Counted from the first letter of the stretch, positions 47,146 through 60,969 are shown. The stretch: DNA of 64,000 nucleotides from Thysanoteuthis rhombus (GCA_963457665.1 OY735227.1:48731252-48795251), one strand, 5' to 3'. Numbers and translations are program-made. Notes: generated by a model not told the origin, from the letters alone.

Positions 47146-47202
47146 TTCTCTCTCTCTCACCGTCCTCTCTCTCTCCCTCTCTCCCCCTCTCTCTCTATCT
47201 CT

Positions 47203-47240
<38 letters not shown>
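47142..47240. repeat. (CT)n(TA)n compound microsatellite
   Basis: CTCTCT with ACC and CCC interruptions, then (TA)n at 47207-47237; a second such compound lies only 190 bp away at 46848. Confidence 0.9.
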
Positions 47241-47242
<2 letters not shown>

Positions 47243-47244
47243 AA

Positions 47245-48825
47245 TAAGATATTAATCCAAAACAAATATAATAAATACATAATGCAATGTATATAGAGAG
47301 GTTATGATATATGATATATGTGTATTGGATAATATATATAATACATATATTATATAATATGAATATTATATGATATATAAATATATCATTCAATATCATT
47401 ACTGAAATTGAAAAAAAAAGTTTCAAAGTAGGCCAATAAATCTATATTGTATATAAAATCATAATATAGAAACATGTGCTTTTTTTTTTAATTACAAAAT
47501 ATTTTGAACACAGAATAAAAGCGAAATAAGAATGTGTTCAGGGGGAGGAACCTCTGCTCCCTTTCCAACTACGTCCCTGGCCTGACACCGTTGGAAAATG
47601 CGCCACTGACACATGGCAGCTTCGCAGTAAACAAGTATTCGAAATCTTGGCTTTTATCTGAGCTCAAACAATGTTCATTGGTGCAGAACGCATGATAACT
47701 GAACCCATCGAGTAGGTCCCATTTATATCCTTAAGTATATAGGTATTATTTACTTTTAGGTGCAATCTATTACAGACCTTCCCTATTCATAGAGCGGGGG
47801 TCTGGGTAATAGCACTTATCCATGGCGGACGATTACGTGAATGAAAATACTATCTCCGATTACTGAATATGAGCTTCATATATAGGTTACGTAATACCTG
47901 GATTACATATATGTAGAGAGGGGGAAGAGAGAGACGGGGGAGAACGGGGCGTATTTAAAAAACAAAACATGCATTTACACACACGTTCATTGACACCAAC
48001 ATAGAAACTAACAAGAAATCAATTGAAAATACAAAACCTCTAAGACTAATCAAGAAACCTAATCACATATGAAATCGATGCTTTTATGCAATGTTGGAAA
48101 AATATTATTCATGTTTTCACTTGTTTACTCTGCACATTATGGCGTGTACAGTTAGTCAACTGTAGTGCGTCATTTTCAAGCCTTAGGAAAAGAATTCAGA
48201 AAGTAAGAAATGGCTGCCATTTCCAGTTAAAAAAACAAACATCGGTGTGAGCAATCAGTTCAAGTGAAACGGAACAAAAATACCTTTTTCTTCAAAAGGA
48301 AGTCGAGATTGTCTTGTATACTCGTTTTGCAGGTGCGAACCAGCAGACAATTAGGGATCTGAGATTGGGATTACTTTGATATGCAGAGTATTTTCCTTAC
48401 CTGCCACATTAAGTTTATCGCTATGCAACACTTTCAACAAGTTAAAAATCAAAACGTTCTTCAAAGAATTCATCGAATCAATGCTGTTAATATTTAATTG
48501 CATCAATTGGTGACGACGAAGACAATTGTTATTAACCAGTAACTAAAATATCTTTTAACATATTAACCAGAAGATTTATTATTCAGAATAATAAATTCAA
48601 ATACATGAGTAGAACTGCTTATCTTCCATCCTGGATATGTTGTCAATAGAATACATAGCCTTTTACAGCAAATAATGTCTATGTGGTAAACTAGTTCTGT
48701 GAAAGCCTTTTGCACAAGTTCATGCCTTTCCCAAAGACATTTACACGAACTCAAGCGATCTACTTTGACAATTCCATTTTCCATACTGAGAACCGTTACG
48801 CCACCTAATGCACGTGTTTTCACAT
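47245..48825. other. No gene seen (1.6 kb)
   Basis: AT-rich, starting with irregular ATAT/TATAATAT words to about 47400. No assigned feature after that. Confidence 0.45.
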
Positions 48826-48827
48826 AT

Positions 48828-48828
48828 G

Positions 48829-48893
<65 letters not shown>
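48828..48893. repeat. (CA)n(TA)n compound microsatellite
   Basis: CA units then TA units, same polarity as at 11772 and 15059. Confidence 0.95.
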
Positions 48894-48894
<1 letters not shown>

Positions 48895-48895
<1 letters not shown>

Positions 48896-51470
48896 CCAAA
48901 TATGAAATAAGATGCGAGGTCTGTCAAGAAATTGATGAGACTGATTGTTTAAAAAATTAAAAATATTTATCAATTCAATTACCAATCGTGTTCATCTCTT
49001 TCAAAATAGTTCTCTGAAGAAGCTACAAACCAAAGGAGATGCTGTTCCAAATCCTGGCAACGGCGCTGAAAGTCATCAGTTCAAGGAATTGTCAAAGTCT
49101 CAGATCAAGGATGTGGGCTCATTCGCATCCGATCTGATATCACTGACTCTCGGATGCTTTATCACAATAACTTCTCTTTCAAAAGTACACTCTGTGAACA
49201 AACTTTTGGCTCTCCAAATAACCCTGTGATACCACAGTCCCCTGTTCTCCTGATCTGGGTTTTGTGACTATTTCCTGTTCCTATAAATCAAAACCCAACT
49301 CCGTGGTTGCCATTTGGGAGCTGTTAAAGATAACACTTTGTGACGAATCAATTGGAGGGAGTGTCAAATGAAGACTTCCTGTTAGCCGCGATAATTGTTA
49401 TGTATTCGTTATTGCGTGGCTTCCCAAGGGACTTTGAAAGTTGATTTGTAATTAAGTTGAAAAATATTTGTCTCATCACTTTCTGAATAGGCCTTGTAGT
49501 TTAAAGAGTAGAGTAATCGACCGGGTCTTTGTAAAGGGTTTTCTACTTGTACTGTGTCGTGCTGGTGCATTACATAAACTCAGATTGATATGGATAGGAA
49601 CAGATCGATGGATAGGTAGGAATGGAGTGAAATAGATTTGAAAACTCAGAATTCGTTTTTCGAAAAAAATGAATGATTTCTATGCTTTAAGTCTTCAAGT
49701 TCGATCGCATTGAACTGAGAATCAGATCGTGTCTTGGCATCAAAATGGTTGATAAATTGTCTGATAAGTCTTTCAGAAATTATCGATGCTCTCTTAAGAA
49801 ATCTGCCTTTTCTTTATGCTTTCTCTTTGAGGTTATTGTTATTTTTCATGACCTTTCATTACACAGAATCTCTTAATTTTGTCTTCTCCCTTGATAACAA
49901 TTTGAAAAGAATTTCTTTTGGGAGTCAAAAAAATCAAAGTGCCAAAGTACAGTGTACTTAACTATTAAATATAACTGGAACACTCTGACTTTGATGAACT
50001 TATAAGGTTGGCAGTTGTATGCTAATAGAATTAAGTAATATTTTCACCTTCCCAAGCACACATCTACGTGGATTGTGCCACATCTAATCTCTGTGGGAAG
50101 TTGTGTAAATAAAGACGTTTTTTAGCAACCATTTTGCCTAACGATCCACCATGATGATAACACCAATTTTCCCACCCAGTTTCTCTGTGTACTAGACGAA
50201 TTTTGGATTCTTAAGAACCAACGAGCATTTTGTGAAGTACCCAGGCTTTGAAATGAACATGTAACTCAAGGAGTCGATATGAATTGAAAGAATTTCAACA
50301 GAACTTAAACACCAAAGTTTTCTCAACATTAACGAATACCTCACAGACTATGAATCGTAGTTATTCTTCCATGGGCGTATACTAGGATTAACCAGTCACC
50401 AAATTAATACTTTCTCCGGAAAAGCGATTTCAATAATTTCAACATGGATAAATATTTATTATAGAATGATTTATTAGAACAAGTTTCAATATATTGGTTA
50501 TTTCGGTCGTTGCACCTTTCAGCCTTTTAAGGTATCCGTCGTAGCCGGTAACATTCATGGAATTCCGAACTGGACCCTGTATTCAATCCACAGGAGCAAT
50601 TGTTCTCATTTCACAATCCATGCTAGGGAGGCATCTCGTATCAGTTTATTCTTCATCGTTTATTCATCCTTGCTATATTGCTTGTCTGTCTCTTCCACAG
50701 AACCAAAGTATATAATCACCAAATGAACTAAACAATCCACCCCGTAGATTTGATAAGAAAGGGTTCGATACGCATTTGCCAAAAGGTTACTAACTATGAA
50801 GACACCAGAAAGAGATCAGACGATGCAGCGATTGAAACATTGTGACTATAACAGCTAAGAAGGAGACACATCCGAATAGATCTGTGTATAATAACCATAA
50901 TTGGTCCGACTACAAATTGTGGACGAGATGGATAAAGTCTTTCACTCATGATTTCATCTCGACAAAACTGTTTAAGAAGAAACTGAATGAAATACAAAAT
51001 AGAATCTGAGGCATATCCTCGGAAAAGGTTGCAGGGTGGATAACTATTACTAGCGTTCTATTAAACAGTGATGGAAATAAATGCGATTCGCCTGGGGTCG
51101 GTGTTTACCTACTTCTTAATTTTCATGGTCTCAAAAAGGTTCAACAGTTGTGTTTGTTTGGAAATAATTAGCCGCTTACAATGTCCAGGAACCTCCAGCT
51201 GCACAGGGTCTCTTTGCTCATCCCTTATATACCTAGATAAGGCCTTACCACATACCAAATTCCCCAAACTTTCTTTTTATCACTGATTAAACGTTACTCT
51301 AAGATAGGAACCTTTCTCAAACTGACCCACATTTTAAATGTAATTCTCAGTAGATATAGCTATCGAATTTACAGACATATTTCGACCCTAGCATACTCAA
51401 ACTCCAGCCAACCCTCTCAAATTTGTGCAACGGTAGTTACTTTATATCTGCATTGTGCATACAACAAGCT
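48895..51470. other. No gene confirmed (2.6 kb)
   Basis: Unassigned. A plus-strand frame at 48945-49229 contains KKLQTKGDAVPNPGNGAESH, which has balanced composition but no recognised domain or splice sites. The rest is AT-rich without repeats. Confidence 0.4.
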
Positions 51471-51474
51471 GACT

Positions 51475-51590
51475 CACACACACATACATACACACACACG
51501 TACACACACACACACACACACAAATACATACATATATAAGATTATAAATATAGACATAATAGAAATTGAATTTTAAAACTTTGACTGTCA
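51475..51590. repeat. CA microsatellite and 3' flank shared with the 34-kb LINE
   Basis: CA/TACA repeats, then the 52-bp stretch 51536-51587 identical to 33974-34025, immediately before the LINE tail. Confidence 0.8.
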
Positions 51591-52235
51591 TCATCATCAT
51601 CAGTCTTTTAACGTCCGTCGTTGGACATAGACCTTCCCCAAGATTTGCCACACTTCCCTATCATGGGCGTCACGGAGCCAGTACTTCCTGAACTTGTCTA
51701 GCTCGTCTCTCCATCAAACATTTTGCCGGCCTCGGTTGCACATGTGATCTCGGGGAATCCATGTTGTGAGTCGTGATGTCCATCGATTGTCAGCCATTCT
51801 TGCAACATGGCCAGCCCACCGCCATTTGAGATTTTTTATGGATTCTATGATGTCTCTAACTCTTGTCTTTTCCCGGATGTGTTGTGCTGTTTTGTGGTCT
51901 CTCCATGTGAGGCCCAGCATTATTCTTTCATGTGCACGTTGCATGGTTCTCAGTTTACGGGTCGGTCTCTTGGTTAAGTTCCATGTTTCAGCTCCATAAG
52001 TGACTATTGGGAGGATGCATTGGTTATACACCCTTCTCTTTAGGATTAATCGGATATCATTTTTGAAGGTTGAGCTAGCTCTGCCAAAGGCTTGCCATCC
52101 TAGTGTGATTCTTCGCTTGATTTCTTCTTCTTTTGAGGGTCTCATGGAGATTTGTTGTCCTAGGTAGATGTAGTGGTCTACTTTCTCGAGTTCTGTATCC
52201 TCGATTTTGATCTTGGTGTTTTTATCTCCAATGGC
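51591..52235 (-). pseudogene. RTE-type LINE 3' portion (longest well-preserved copy)
   Basis: The minus strand reads IEDTELEKVDHYIYLGQQIS, EEEIKRRITLGWQAFGRASS, LILKRRVYNQCILPIVTYGA, RAHERIMLGLTWRDHKTAQH, IESIKNLKWRWAGHVARMAD and TTWIPRDH, then the C-terminal stretch and GATGATGATG tail at about 51600. The frame is open for about 170 codons and stops at about 51714, where the 34-kb copy still reads through. 5'-truncated near 52235; the residues before GDKNTKI are not LINE. Confidence 0.85.
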
Positions 52236-52239
52236 TTTA

Positions 52240-52815
52240 GAAGAAGCTACTCGACCATGGACCACTTGCACTTCGACTGTACTACATTTTAAATAATTTT
52301 TTAATCAAAATCATTTTAAAAAGTATCATTATTGATATTACACACAAACACACGCGTGCGCACGCACACACGTATATATTGATGAATTAAGCGGACTTTA
52401 ATTGTAATGGCTTACAGGTGATAACAAATGTATTGGTTGATTTATCCATAAATTGGTGTTTGGGTGAGAACATGTTTCTCTGGAAAGAGAAGCAGAGGGA
52501 AAAGGGAAGAAAATGTAAAATAAGAACGGAGTCACCTACTGGGGCGCCAAAACGCGTAAAAAGATATTTTGTGATCTTCCGGTTCAAGCAGAACTTGTTT
52601 CAATCTCAATAGCAGCTAGAGTGGCTTCTAGAAAAACAATGATTCGTAACATAGAAATTACATTCACTTTATTTTCCAGTACACGATCGAGCTTCATCCA
52701 GACGAAATCGATCTGTTTTTATTGTCAATAAAAATTTACTTATCAGACCTTCAACTCCTTTTTTTTTCACTCCTGTCGATGGTAATTTTTTTAGGCTACA
52801 TGTTTAGGACATCAA
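52240..52815. other. No feature seen
   Basis: AT-rich; short CA run near 52340-52370. The overlapping open frames at 52387-52612 on both strands are unassigned. Confidence 0.4.
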
Positions 52816-52817
52816 TG

Positions 52818-53070
52818 ATAACTGTGGCTCAGTGGTAGAGTGTACACTGTCAGTTCGGTAGGCTGAGGTTCAATTATACTGAAGACTTCGAAAATGTCTC
52901 CCTGCTGAATACAAGGACTGGCATTGAGGAACCTCTCCCGGATGGCCAAATCACATTGAATACACTCTTACTTGTAAGATTACCGAAGTTAAGCAAAGTC
53001 AAGCCTGGTGAATACCTACTATGGGTGACCATTGGGGGAATACTACGTGCCACAAGCAGAACAAAGCTTC
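52818..53070 (+). repeat. Chimeric tRNA-5S SINE, copy 3 (best preserved)
   Basis: The tRNA-like head at 52818-52890 has A box TGGCTCAGTGGTAGAGTG and B box GGTTCAATT. The linker (CTGCTGAATACAAGGACTGG, CATTGAGGAACCTC) runs from 52891 to 52936. The 5S rRNA-like body, 52937-53056, holds GGCCAAATCACATTGAATAC at 52944, ACCGAAGTTAAGCAAAGTCA at 52982, GCCTGGTGAATACC, ATGGGTGACC and GGGGAATACTACGTGCC. It covers all of 5S, including the internal control region, at near 120 nt. A tail with CTTCGACAGGTAG follows. Both parts carry polymerase III promoter elements. Not a working 5S gene. Confidence 0.8.
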
Positions 53071-53071
53071 G

Positions 53072-53690
53072 ACAGGTAGTTGCTCCAACGTATCAGTACA
53101 CATCATTGTGCTCTCCTTCTTTCAAAGCAACAAGTTTAGAATAAAATTGTAGAACTCCAGAAAGTACCGATTGAGAGAGGTACAATCTGTTGTAAGATGA
53201 GAGTATTTATCATCAAAATAATCTCTTGAAATGTTTTCATCATGGAAACTGAAGCAAAAGAATAATCGACTCTGACTATAATTTTGATCTCAGGAGGATA
53301 ATTCATCGACACTTTTTTTCTATCATAGGCTGGAAAAGTTCCGATCATCTTTATTAGGTCTAACAATATAGTTCAGTGGTTCATGAACTTTTTTCCGTCC
53401 AAGTCGTTTAACATTCTGCGACTGTTGGATTGTTACTTTCAAATAGAATGGTCCATAGTTACAGGAGGCAAAACATGTTCTTACCATTGAACAAGAATGC
53501 CACCAAATAATTGCTGTCGACCTGGATTCTCATCTCGTTCATTCTCAGTTTTGTCGTCTCTTTCAACACAACAGTTATGTACTTGAAATGACTCGAACTT
53601 GGTTGAAAAAAATGAATTACAAATTGGTTTATTATAACTTTATTCTTAAATTATTTGAAATGATCTCCCATCGTTACAGGGTTCATATAT
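53072..53690. other. No gene seen; possible hAT end at 53375
   Basis: GTTCAGTGGTTCATGAACTT at 53372 resembles a hAT terminus (CAGTGGTTC), but no partner end or target duplication was found. The rest is unassigned. Confidence 0.3.
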
Positions 53691-53691
53691 C

Positions 53692-55238
<1,547 letters not shown>

Positions 55239-55244
55239 ACATTC

Positions 55245-55579
55245 GCTTAGAATCGACCATTTTCACAGCCAGTTTTATCTAAAACAAGCCAAATACCCAC
55301 TGATACAAGATAAATACATCCCCTGACCCCACCTATCATAGACCAATCTAATTTCAAACTAAATATTACTCTCAGTTACACAGATACCGACATCTCCCTT
55401 CTGCTCTTACCAAGCAATCAAAACACAGAAAAAAAATCATATCCCCCTCCTTTTATCATTATTATTGAAATGTGGACAGCATGTTTTTCTCTGTGAAACC
55501 ACTGCAAACATTTTCTCAGAAGAAGATGGCCGACTCCTGTCAAAATGCATCGAACTGTGCCCACGGAATAATAAAAAAA

Positions 55580-55585
<6 letters not shown>
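55245..55585 (+). repeat. Left inverted repeat flanking a Penelope-like fossil
   Basis: This stretch aligns, inverted, with 57470-57795. Shared words include TATCTAAAACAAGCCAAATA against TATCTAAGACAAGCCAAACA, and GACTCCTGTCAAAATGCATC against GGTGCCTGTCGAAATGCATC. By eye the two arms are about 70 percent alike over some 320 bp. A short TA tract (55583-55619) separates it from the element's coding part. Confidence 0.65.
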
Positions 55586-55620
<35 letters not shown>

Positions 55621-55639
55621 CCTTTTCAGTCACTAGCAT

Positions 55640-56560
55640 ATGCATAGACAATAATAAAGACTTCCGGACCACCCTCTATACCTAACCTACAGACACTCGC
55701 AACAACCTTCACTCCAAATCGGCCCGCCCCAAGAAAATGAAAAACCTACCATATTCACCAGCAGTTAGAAATAAGAGAATTCTCTCTACAGAACAAACAC
55801 AGCTATAACCTGCTACAAAATTTCACTAAACGAGGATATTCACTAGAGAATACTAATAACCAAATAAAAAAGGCCACTACAATTATCAGCGAAGAACCCC
55901 CAAACTCTCAAACAAAAATGATCCTAACTGCATACCATTCATAACCACCCTTGACAGCACACTCTCACCTCTATCGCTTGTAATAAATGTAATATACTTA
56001 CACTTAAAACCGAATGCAAAGATTTATACCCCAAACATCAAAGATATGATTAGAAGTAACACTATAGTACACAACAAGGTCTCACGAAACACTATCCCTA
56101 AAATTGTTCAATTCTTCCAACCCTGTAACGAAAGAAATAGTCTATGCAGCAACCACCTTAAATACACGAACACCTTCACCAACTTTAACACTCACAAGAC
56201 TTTCTACATCAACCATAATTCTAACTACAGGAGCAAAAATGTCATCTACCCCTAGAATACAATAAATGCCAATTGCAATACATAGGCATATCTGAATGGC
56301 AATTCATCATTAGACTTAATGACTATAGGCAAAGTATTAGATCAACCAATCACCCAAACCAACTCCCAGTATAACTACATTTCTACATACAGGCCAAATT
56401 TTGGCACATTGAAAAAATAGAAAAAGAATAAACCCCCGGTGTAAAATTCTATAACTACATGAACATATGTGGATTAACAAACCTAAAACTCTCTCTCCCT
56501 AACGGACTCAACACCAAACTTAACAGCACTAACCACATCAATCTGTATCACCATAATCCT
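55640..56560 (+). mobile_element. Penelope-like element fossil, C-terminal part
   Basis: Short recognisable pieces lie in the order expected for the C-terminal half of a Penelope-like polyprotein: the end of the reverse transcriptase and thumb (KPTDTRN-type wording), a linker with an RGYS motif, and then a Cys-containing segment followed by a GIY-YIG endonuclease core (YIGIS). The catalytic palm of the reverse transcriptase is not present. The copy is old and broken by several lesions. Penelope-like elements encode a reverse transcriptase coupled to a GIY-YIG endonuclease and often carry terminal repeats in direct or inverted arrangement. Confidence 0.7.
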
Positions 56561-57465
56561 CACCCCTAATCACTTTATATTCACCAACCCACTATTCTTT
56601 AGACTATACTTGTACTAAGGCCCAAACATCCCTTGATATTCATATACTCTGATTCCCCACTACAACCCCCTCATTCACACCCAATCCCCCTCATGTGTAT
56701 ATCCAACATTAGGAGCAACACAAAGTCACACAGCCCCTACATATAGAAACCTATGCATTGTATTTCATTTGTACAACTCAAAGCCATCAAACTTTTCAGA
56801 ACATCCACAATGAACACTACGGATACAGAACATACATTTTCCAAAGGATATTCGATCGTACATAACTAGGACCCCCTTACCCCATTATCTTGATTAACAC
56901 TAGAGAGAACCTCATACCCAACTCACTTGGCACTCCAAAAGTCTAACACTAAAACTACCATTCAGCTCCCCAGTATCAATGGCAACCGATGCCTTATAAT
57001 GCCTACTTCTCTGACCAGCACAACCAATGAAATACCCATTACTGCTGTTACTAATTCTCACAGAATATCCAACCATAACACCACAGATTTCTCTATAGAT
57101 ACAATATAGTCCGGAGTCACCCATATGACCTCCCAAGAATTCTTTTTCATGATTTTTTGCTTTCAAAGATAAACATCTGATGCTAAATTTGTTACCTACG
57201 GTAACCATTTAACCACTGAAAGGGGAACACATGCTCCTGAAGACTGGACCCCCCCATACATATATAACATACTTATCATTTCATTTATGAATCAAATAAT
57301 TGACAAATAATGTCTTTATATACTTTCACCCCGAGTTTGTCTCATTCCCTATTGTTCATATATATGAATGTTTGTATTGTGAATGTAAATTGATCCGACA
57401 GAATGCTGAAGAAAAAGACAATTGGAAGACGAGGAGAAAAACTTCAAAAAAAGTAAGTGACACAT
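56561..57465. other. A/C-rich stretch, probable 3' part of the same element
   Basis: The plus strand stays poor in G and rich in A and C to about 57250, continuous with the element upstream. The minus-strand 98-codon frame (56912-57208) has no recognised domain. From 57300 the bias flips to G and T. Confidence 0.4.
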
Positions 57466-57469
57466 TTCA

Positions 57470-57795
57470 AATTTTTTTATTACGATTCTGTGGTCATATT
57501 TTGATGCATTTCGACAGGCACCAGCTAACTTTTTCAGAGAAAGAATTTGCAGCAGTTCACAGCAAGTTTTGCTGTTTGAAATCAAAGAAAGAATGAGGAG
57601 ATTTGTTGTTTTTCAGTAAGAGCAGTAAGGGATGTGTTTGCATCCGTGTTGGTGAGAATAGAATTTGGTTCGAAATGGGAAGGGTCTGTGAGGAGCCAAT
57701 CAGACGTTGTTTGTTTCCTGACTCAATGGGTGTTTGGCTTGTCTTAGATAGGAAGTGTAGTTGGAGGATAAGGTCGGGAATAAAATGGTCAGTTC
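57470..57795 (-). repeat. Right inverted repeat flanking the Penelope-like fossil
   Basis: Inverted partner of 55245-55585. Its outer side runs into unique G-rich sequence and then a TA tract at 57966. Confidence 0.65.
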
Positions 57796-57965
57796 TCAGA
57801 AAAATGCTTTTTTTTATAATAGAATGGAGAGGTGATGGCTTGCATTTGATGGATAGGTATTGTTATATGTTGGGAAGGGTAGAATTAGGGCGTTGTTTTT
57901 CATTTATTCTTGTTGGTTGAGACTTCTTTATCTTTTCTTGAAAAGATGGTATGTGTGTGCTTGTG

Positions 57966-58010
<45 letters not shown>

Positions 58011-58046
58011 TATGAATACATATAAATGAATATATATATATATGTA

Positions 58047-58087
<41 letters not shown>

Positions 58088-58180
58088 ACAAATATATACA
58101 TAAATAAGCATACATACAAGAATACATATAAATATATATATGCATGCAAATATATATAAATGAATATATGTACTTATATA
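57966..58180. repeat. (TA)n block with AAAT interruptions
   Basis: TA tracts at 57967-58000 and 58050-58083, with ATAAATGAATAT words between and after. Confidence 0.9.
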
Positions 58181-58181
58181 A

Positions 58182-58425
58182 TAATGATTAAGTCATCCAC
58201 AGACAGCTGTTTCGTTGTATCAGTGAGGCTAAAGACTATCCAATATTCCATGCAGCACTACGAGGTAGGGTCAAAACCTTTCCTTTGGATCCAGAGGCTG
58301 ACATTTTACTCCTGCCCTATGCAGAACTGGACGGTCAATGAGACCGAATTTAGGCGATATATTTACTTTCACACAATTTGTCATCCACCAGAGTTCTCCA
58401 TTCCAGAACATTTGAATTTGTATAA
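58182..58425. other. Unassigned unique segment between TA blocks
   Basis: About 240 bp of moderately GC-rich sequence (GACAGCTGTTTCGTTGTATC at 58201). It shares TCCATTCCAGAACATTTGA with 62569, so it may be part of an unrecognised repeat. Confidence 0.35.
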
Positions 58426-58580
58426 TATATATGTATGTATATACAGATAGAGATATGAATGTATACATACACACTTACACACACACACACACACACATAT
58501 GTATATGTATTGATATAAATTTATGTATAAATATATATGCATATGCAGATAGAGATATGAATATATACATATAAATAAAT

Positions 58581-58631
<51 letters not shown>

Positions 58632-58632
58632 T
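58425..58632. repeat. TA/CA-rich microsatellite block
   Basis: TATG steps, (CA)n at 58466-58496, then TA tracts to 58627. Confidence 0.9.
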
Positions 58633-58634
58633 CT

Positions 58635-60100
58635 ATATTTATATACAAATGTTGGTAGCCCTAAATATTGAGCATTGATGAACATCAGATTCTCTAGTAT
58701 CGAAAATGCCTCTACACTGTCTGATTTGTGCTTGGTGCCACACTCCAATGGCATTTCACCAGAATTGGCCGAATTTACTGAAAACTGCTTCGGTTTTATC
58801 TCGATGTTATTGCTCAGTGGTTCAACACCGAACTGGAAACGAAAAACCAAAGTGTCTTGTGTCAACTTTTAGCACCTAAATTGATTTCATATTCAAATAA
58901 AATGATAAACCTCTTTTGCTTTCCGTTCTGTACTGATTCCCATCATGAAACTGAGATAAATAACTATCATGTCACGGTGGATTAATACCCATGGAAAAGA
59001 AATGACGGATATGCAAGTCCCCCTTATTATCCAAAAGTAAACCTTTCCAATAAATGTCTGTCGTGTACCAAAATGTCGTAACGCAAAGAACGATCACTAT
59101 CAATCTAATGGGAAATATTATTGAGCGTTCCCAGAAGGAAAAAAGGCGAGGATTATGGGAAGTAAAGGATATTTGTGTTCAGATCATTGCTCTCTGCCAA
59201 ACAACAGCTAAGCACTTTTTTGCTTTTCACCTTTTTCGAAAAGTGAAGACTACCTTTATCTGAACAGTATTATTTTTTTAGAAAAGAAAAAAAAATCGTT
59301 ACAGTATTAGGTGCATTGTTTCAAACGGTTGGTAGGAAGTTTTATGAGCAAATTTTGTACCTTCAAGTGGAAGAGTCCATGGATACGGATAGAGAACCAA
59401 GAAAATCATTCTGTTCATTGCATAAGTTGATACTTTAGTTTTTTACTCTTTTGCCACGAGTAAATTGGTTTATTGGACTGAATTCAATCATCTGGGTGAA
59501 ATCTTCGTCAATACAAATCAACGAAAGGTTTATTGACTTATTCATTTCAGTTTGACGTAAAAAAATATATGGCCGACGAATGCTAAACGTTATCATAAAA
59601 AAGTGTCACAGCACTGACACAGCCGGCGGCCATTTTGTTCCTCCAAAAGTAAATTGTCTCAGCGTCTATCCTTCACCCGTGAACAAGTTAACTGAAATTG
59701 AGTCTATGCGTAACGCACACAATAACAGAAAAGGTGCAGTAGCAACAATATGTAAACACAATTCAGTCGCCCAAAGCAAAATTATTACCCAGATCAGGCC
59801 TGGGAATGTATTGGCAAAACGCCTTGTCGACTTCAAAGCCGGAACGGAATGAGCGACACATGCCGAACCAATGTTCAAAGAGACTAATCGGTGTTTGCAA
59901 TGAAGGAAAGCATTTGATGTATTCGTTTTTACGCAAAGTAAGCCCTGCATCATTTATTATTACCACAACTATGGTGTAGTAAAATAAGGGAAATTATGCC
60001 AGACAAAATTTGCAACCATAAAGGAAGGTTTCATACTTGGATTTCAGAGAAAATTTCAAGTTGGAATTCATTAAGAATCCAGTCTAGACAGATCTTTATA
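58635..60100. other. No gene confirmed (1.5 kb)
   Basis: Open frames occur on both strands at 58675-58872 and 59580-59953. At 58655-58865 the minus strand reads MTQDTLVFRFQFGVEPLSNN with balanced composition, but I cannot name a family. Confidence 0.35.
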
Positions 60101-60103
60101 ATT

Positions 60104-60178
60104 TACCTCCGTCTACCGAGTGGAAGCGCGGTTAGCTGGGCGGACAGAGTTCAAACTCCGGCAGAGACAATTTGTGTT
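60104..60178 (+). repeat. tRNA-derived SINE head (family B, second copy)
   Basis: A-box-like TACCGAGTGGAAGCGCGGTT at 60114 and B box GAGTTCAAACTCC at about 60147-60159, followed by GGCAGAGACAATTTGTG. Similar to 752-826. No cloverleaf for a working tRNA. Confidence 0.45.
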
Positions 60179-60179
60179 G

Positions 60180-60865
60180 CTAACTAAGATAGAAGAGGTT
60201 TAAGCATTCAATAATGTTTTTTATTTTTTCCACATAATATCACCAAAAGTTCTCAATTTTAATGATTGGAGGAAGGGTAGGCGATGGGCTTGGGAAAAAT
60301 GCGTAAACCTTGGGTCAGATCCAGAAATTATTTTCCGATCGTTCAGTTTATAGTGGCAATGGTATTGGCGGACGCGTGTGCGCGCTGAGTGCCTTCTGGT
60401 TATATTTTTCCAGTAGAAACAAATCCCCTGTTTTGACTATTAGAAATAAAGCTAATATTATCCAACCGTTTATAAAGTGGGGATACAAGTTGAGAAGTAG
60501 CGTAGTGCTTTTTCGTATTCGTCAACTCAACCAGAATTTTATTATTGAAAAAGACCAAGGAACCGAATACTAAAGTTTTGCAATACGTAAAGGTGAGATT
60601 GAAAAACCCTGACTATTTTTTTAATTCATCAGCACAATGGATAATTTGTTATCACGATTTGCAGAGGCTGATTTTACACCTCAAACACTCCTTACAACCG
60701 GCAATCAACGACATGTTTTGTTGTTCATAATACTTCATTTAATAATCATAACAATAAAATTTATAAAGACTACTAGGTGTCAAATATGAACAGTAAAACG
60801 GGACATCGATTGTCAGTTTGAAGGAGTGAGCTTAAACCGTAAAAATCAGCTTCTGCAAACCATGA
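60180..60865. other. No feature seen
   Basis: AT-rich unassigned sequence. The frame at 60310-60573 has no recognised domain. Confidence 0.4.
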
Positions 60866-60868
60866 TAG

Positions 60869-60945
60869 TCTCCGTAGCTGAATGGTCAAGACAGACGGGC
60901 ATATACTGAACTCCTTACCCTTTATCTTCGATCACACTGTTTAGA
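60869..60945 (+). repeat. tRNA-like element (possible third SINE type)
   Basis: GTCTCCGTAGCTGAATGGTC at 60870 is a good A-box region; the B-box candidate TCTTCGATCACA is at about 60926. GAATGACGTAGAATGACGTC follows (60945-60964), a short tandem duplication. Could be a tRNA pseudogene instead. Confidence 0.35.
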
Positions 60946-60969
60946 ATGACGTAGAATGACGTCCCGGGT

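Noticed and set aside
52937-53056. Working 5S rRNA gene
   Set aside because: Several substitutions in conserved helices, a tRNA-like head in front, and related decayed copies at two other places point to a SINE.
53372-53430. hAT element start CAGTGGTTC
   Set aside because: No partner end or 8-bp duplication found.
57402-57450. Exon-like piece ending in GTAAGTGA
   Set aside because: Lies next to the inverted-repeat arm of a mobile-element fossil; the acceptor is poor.
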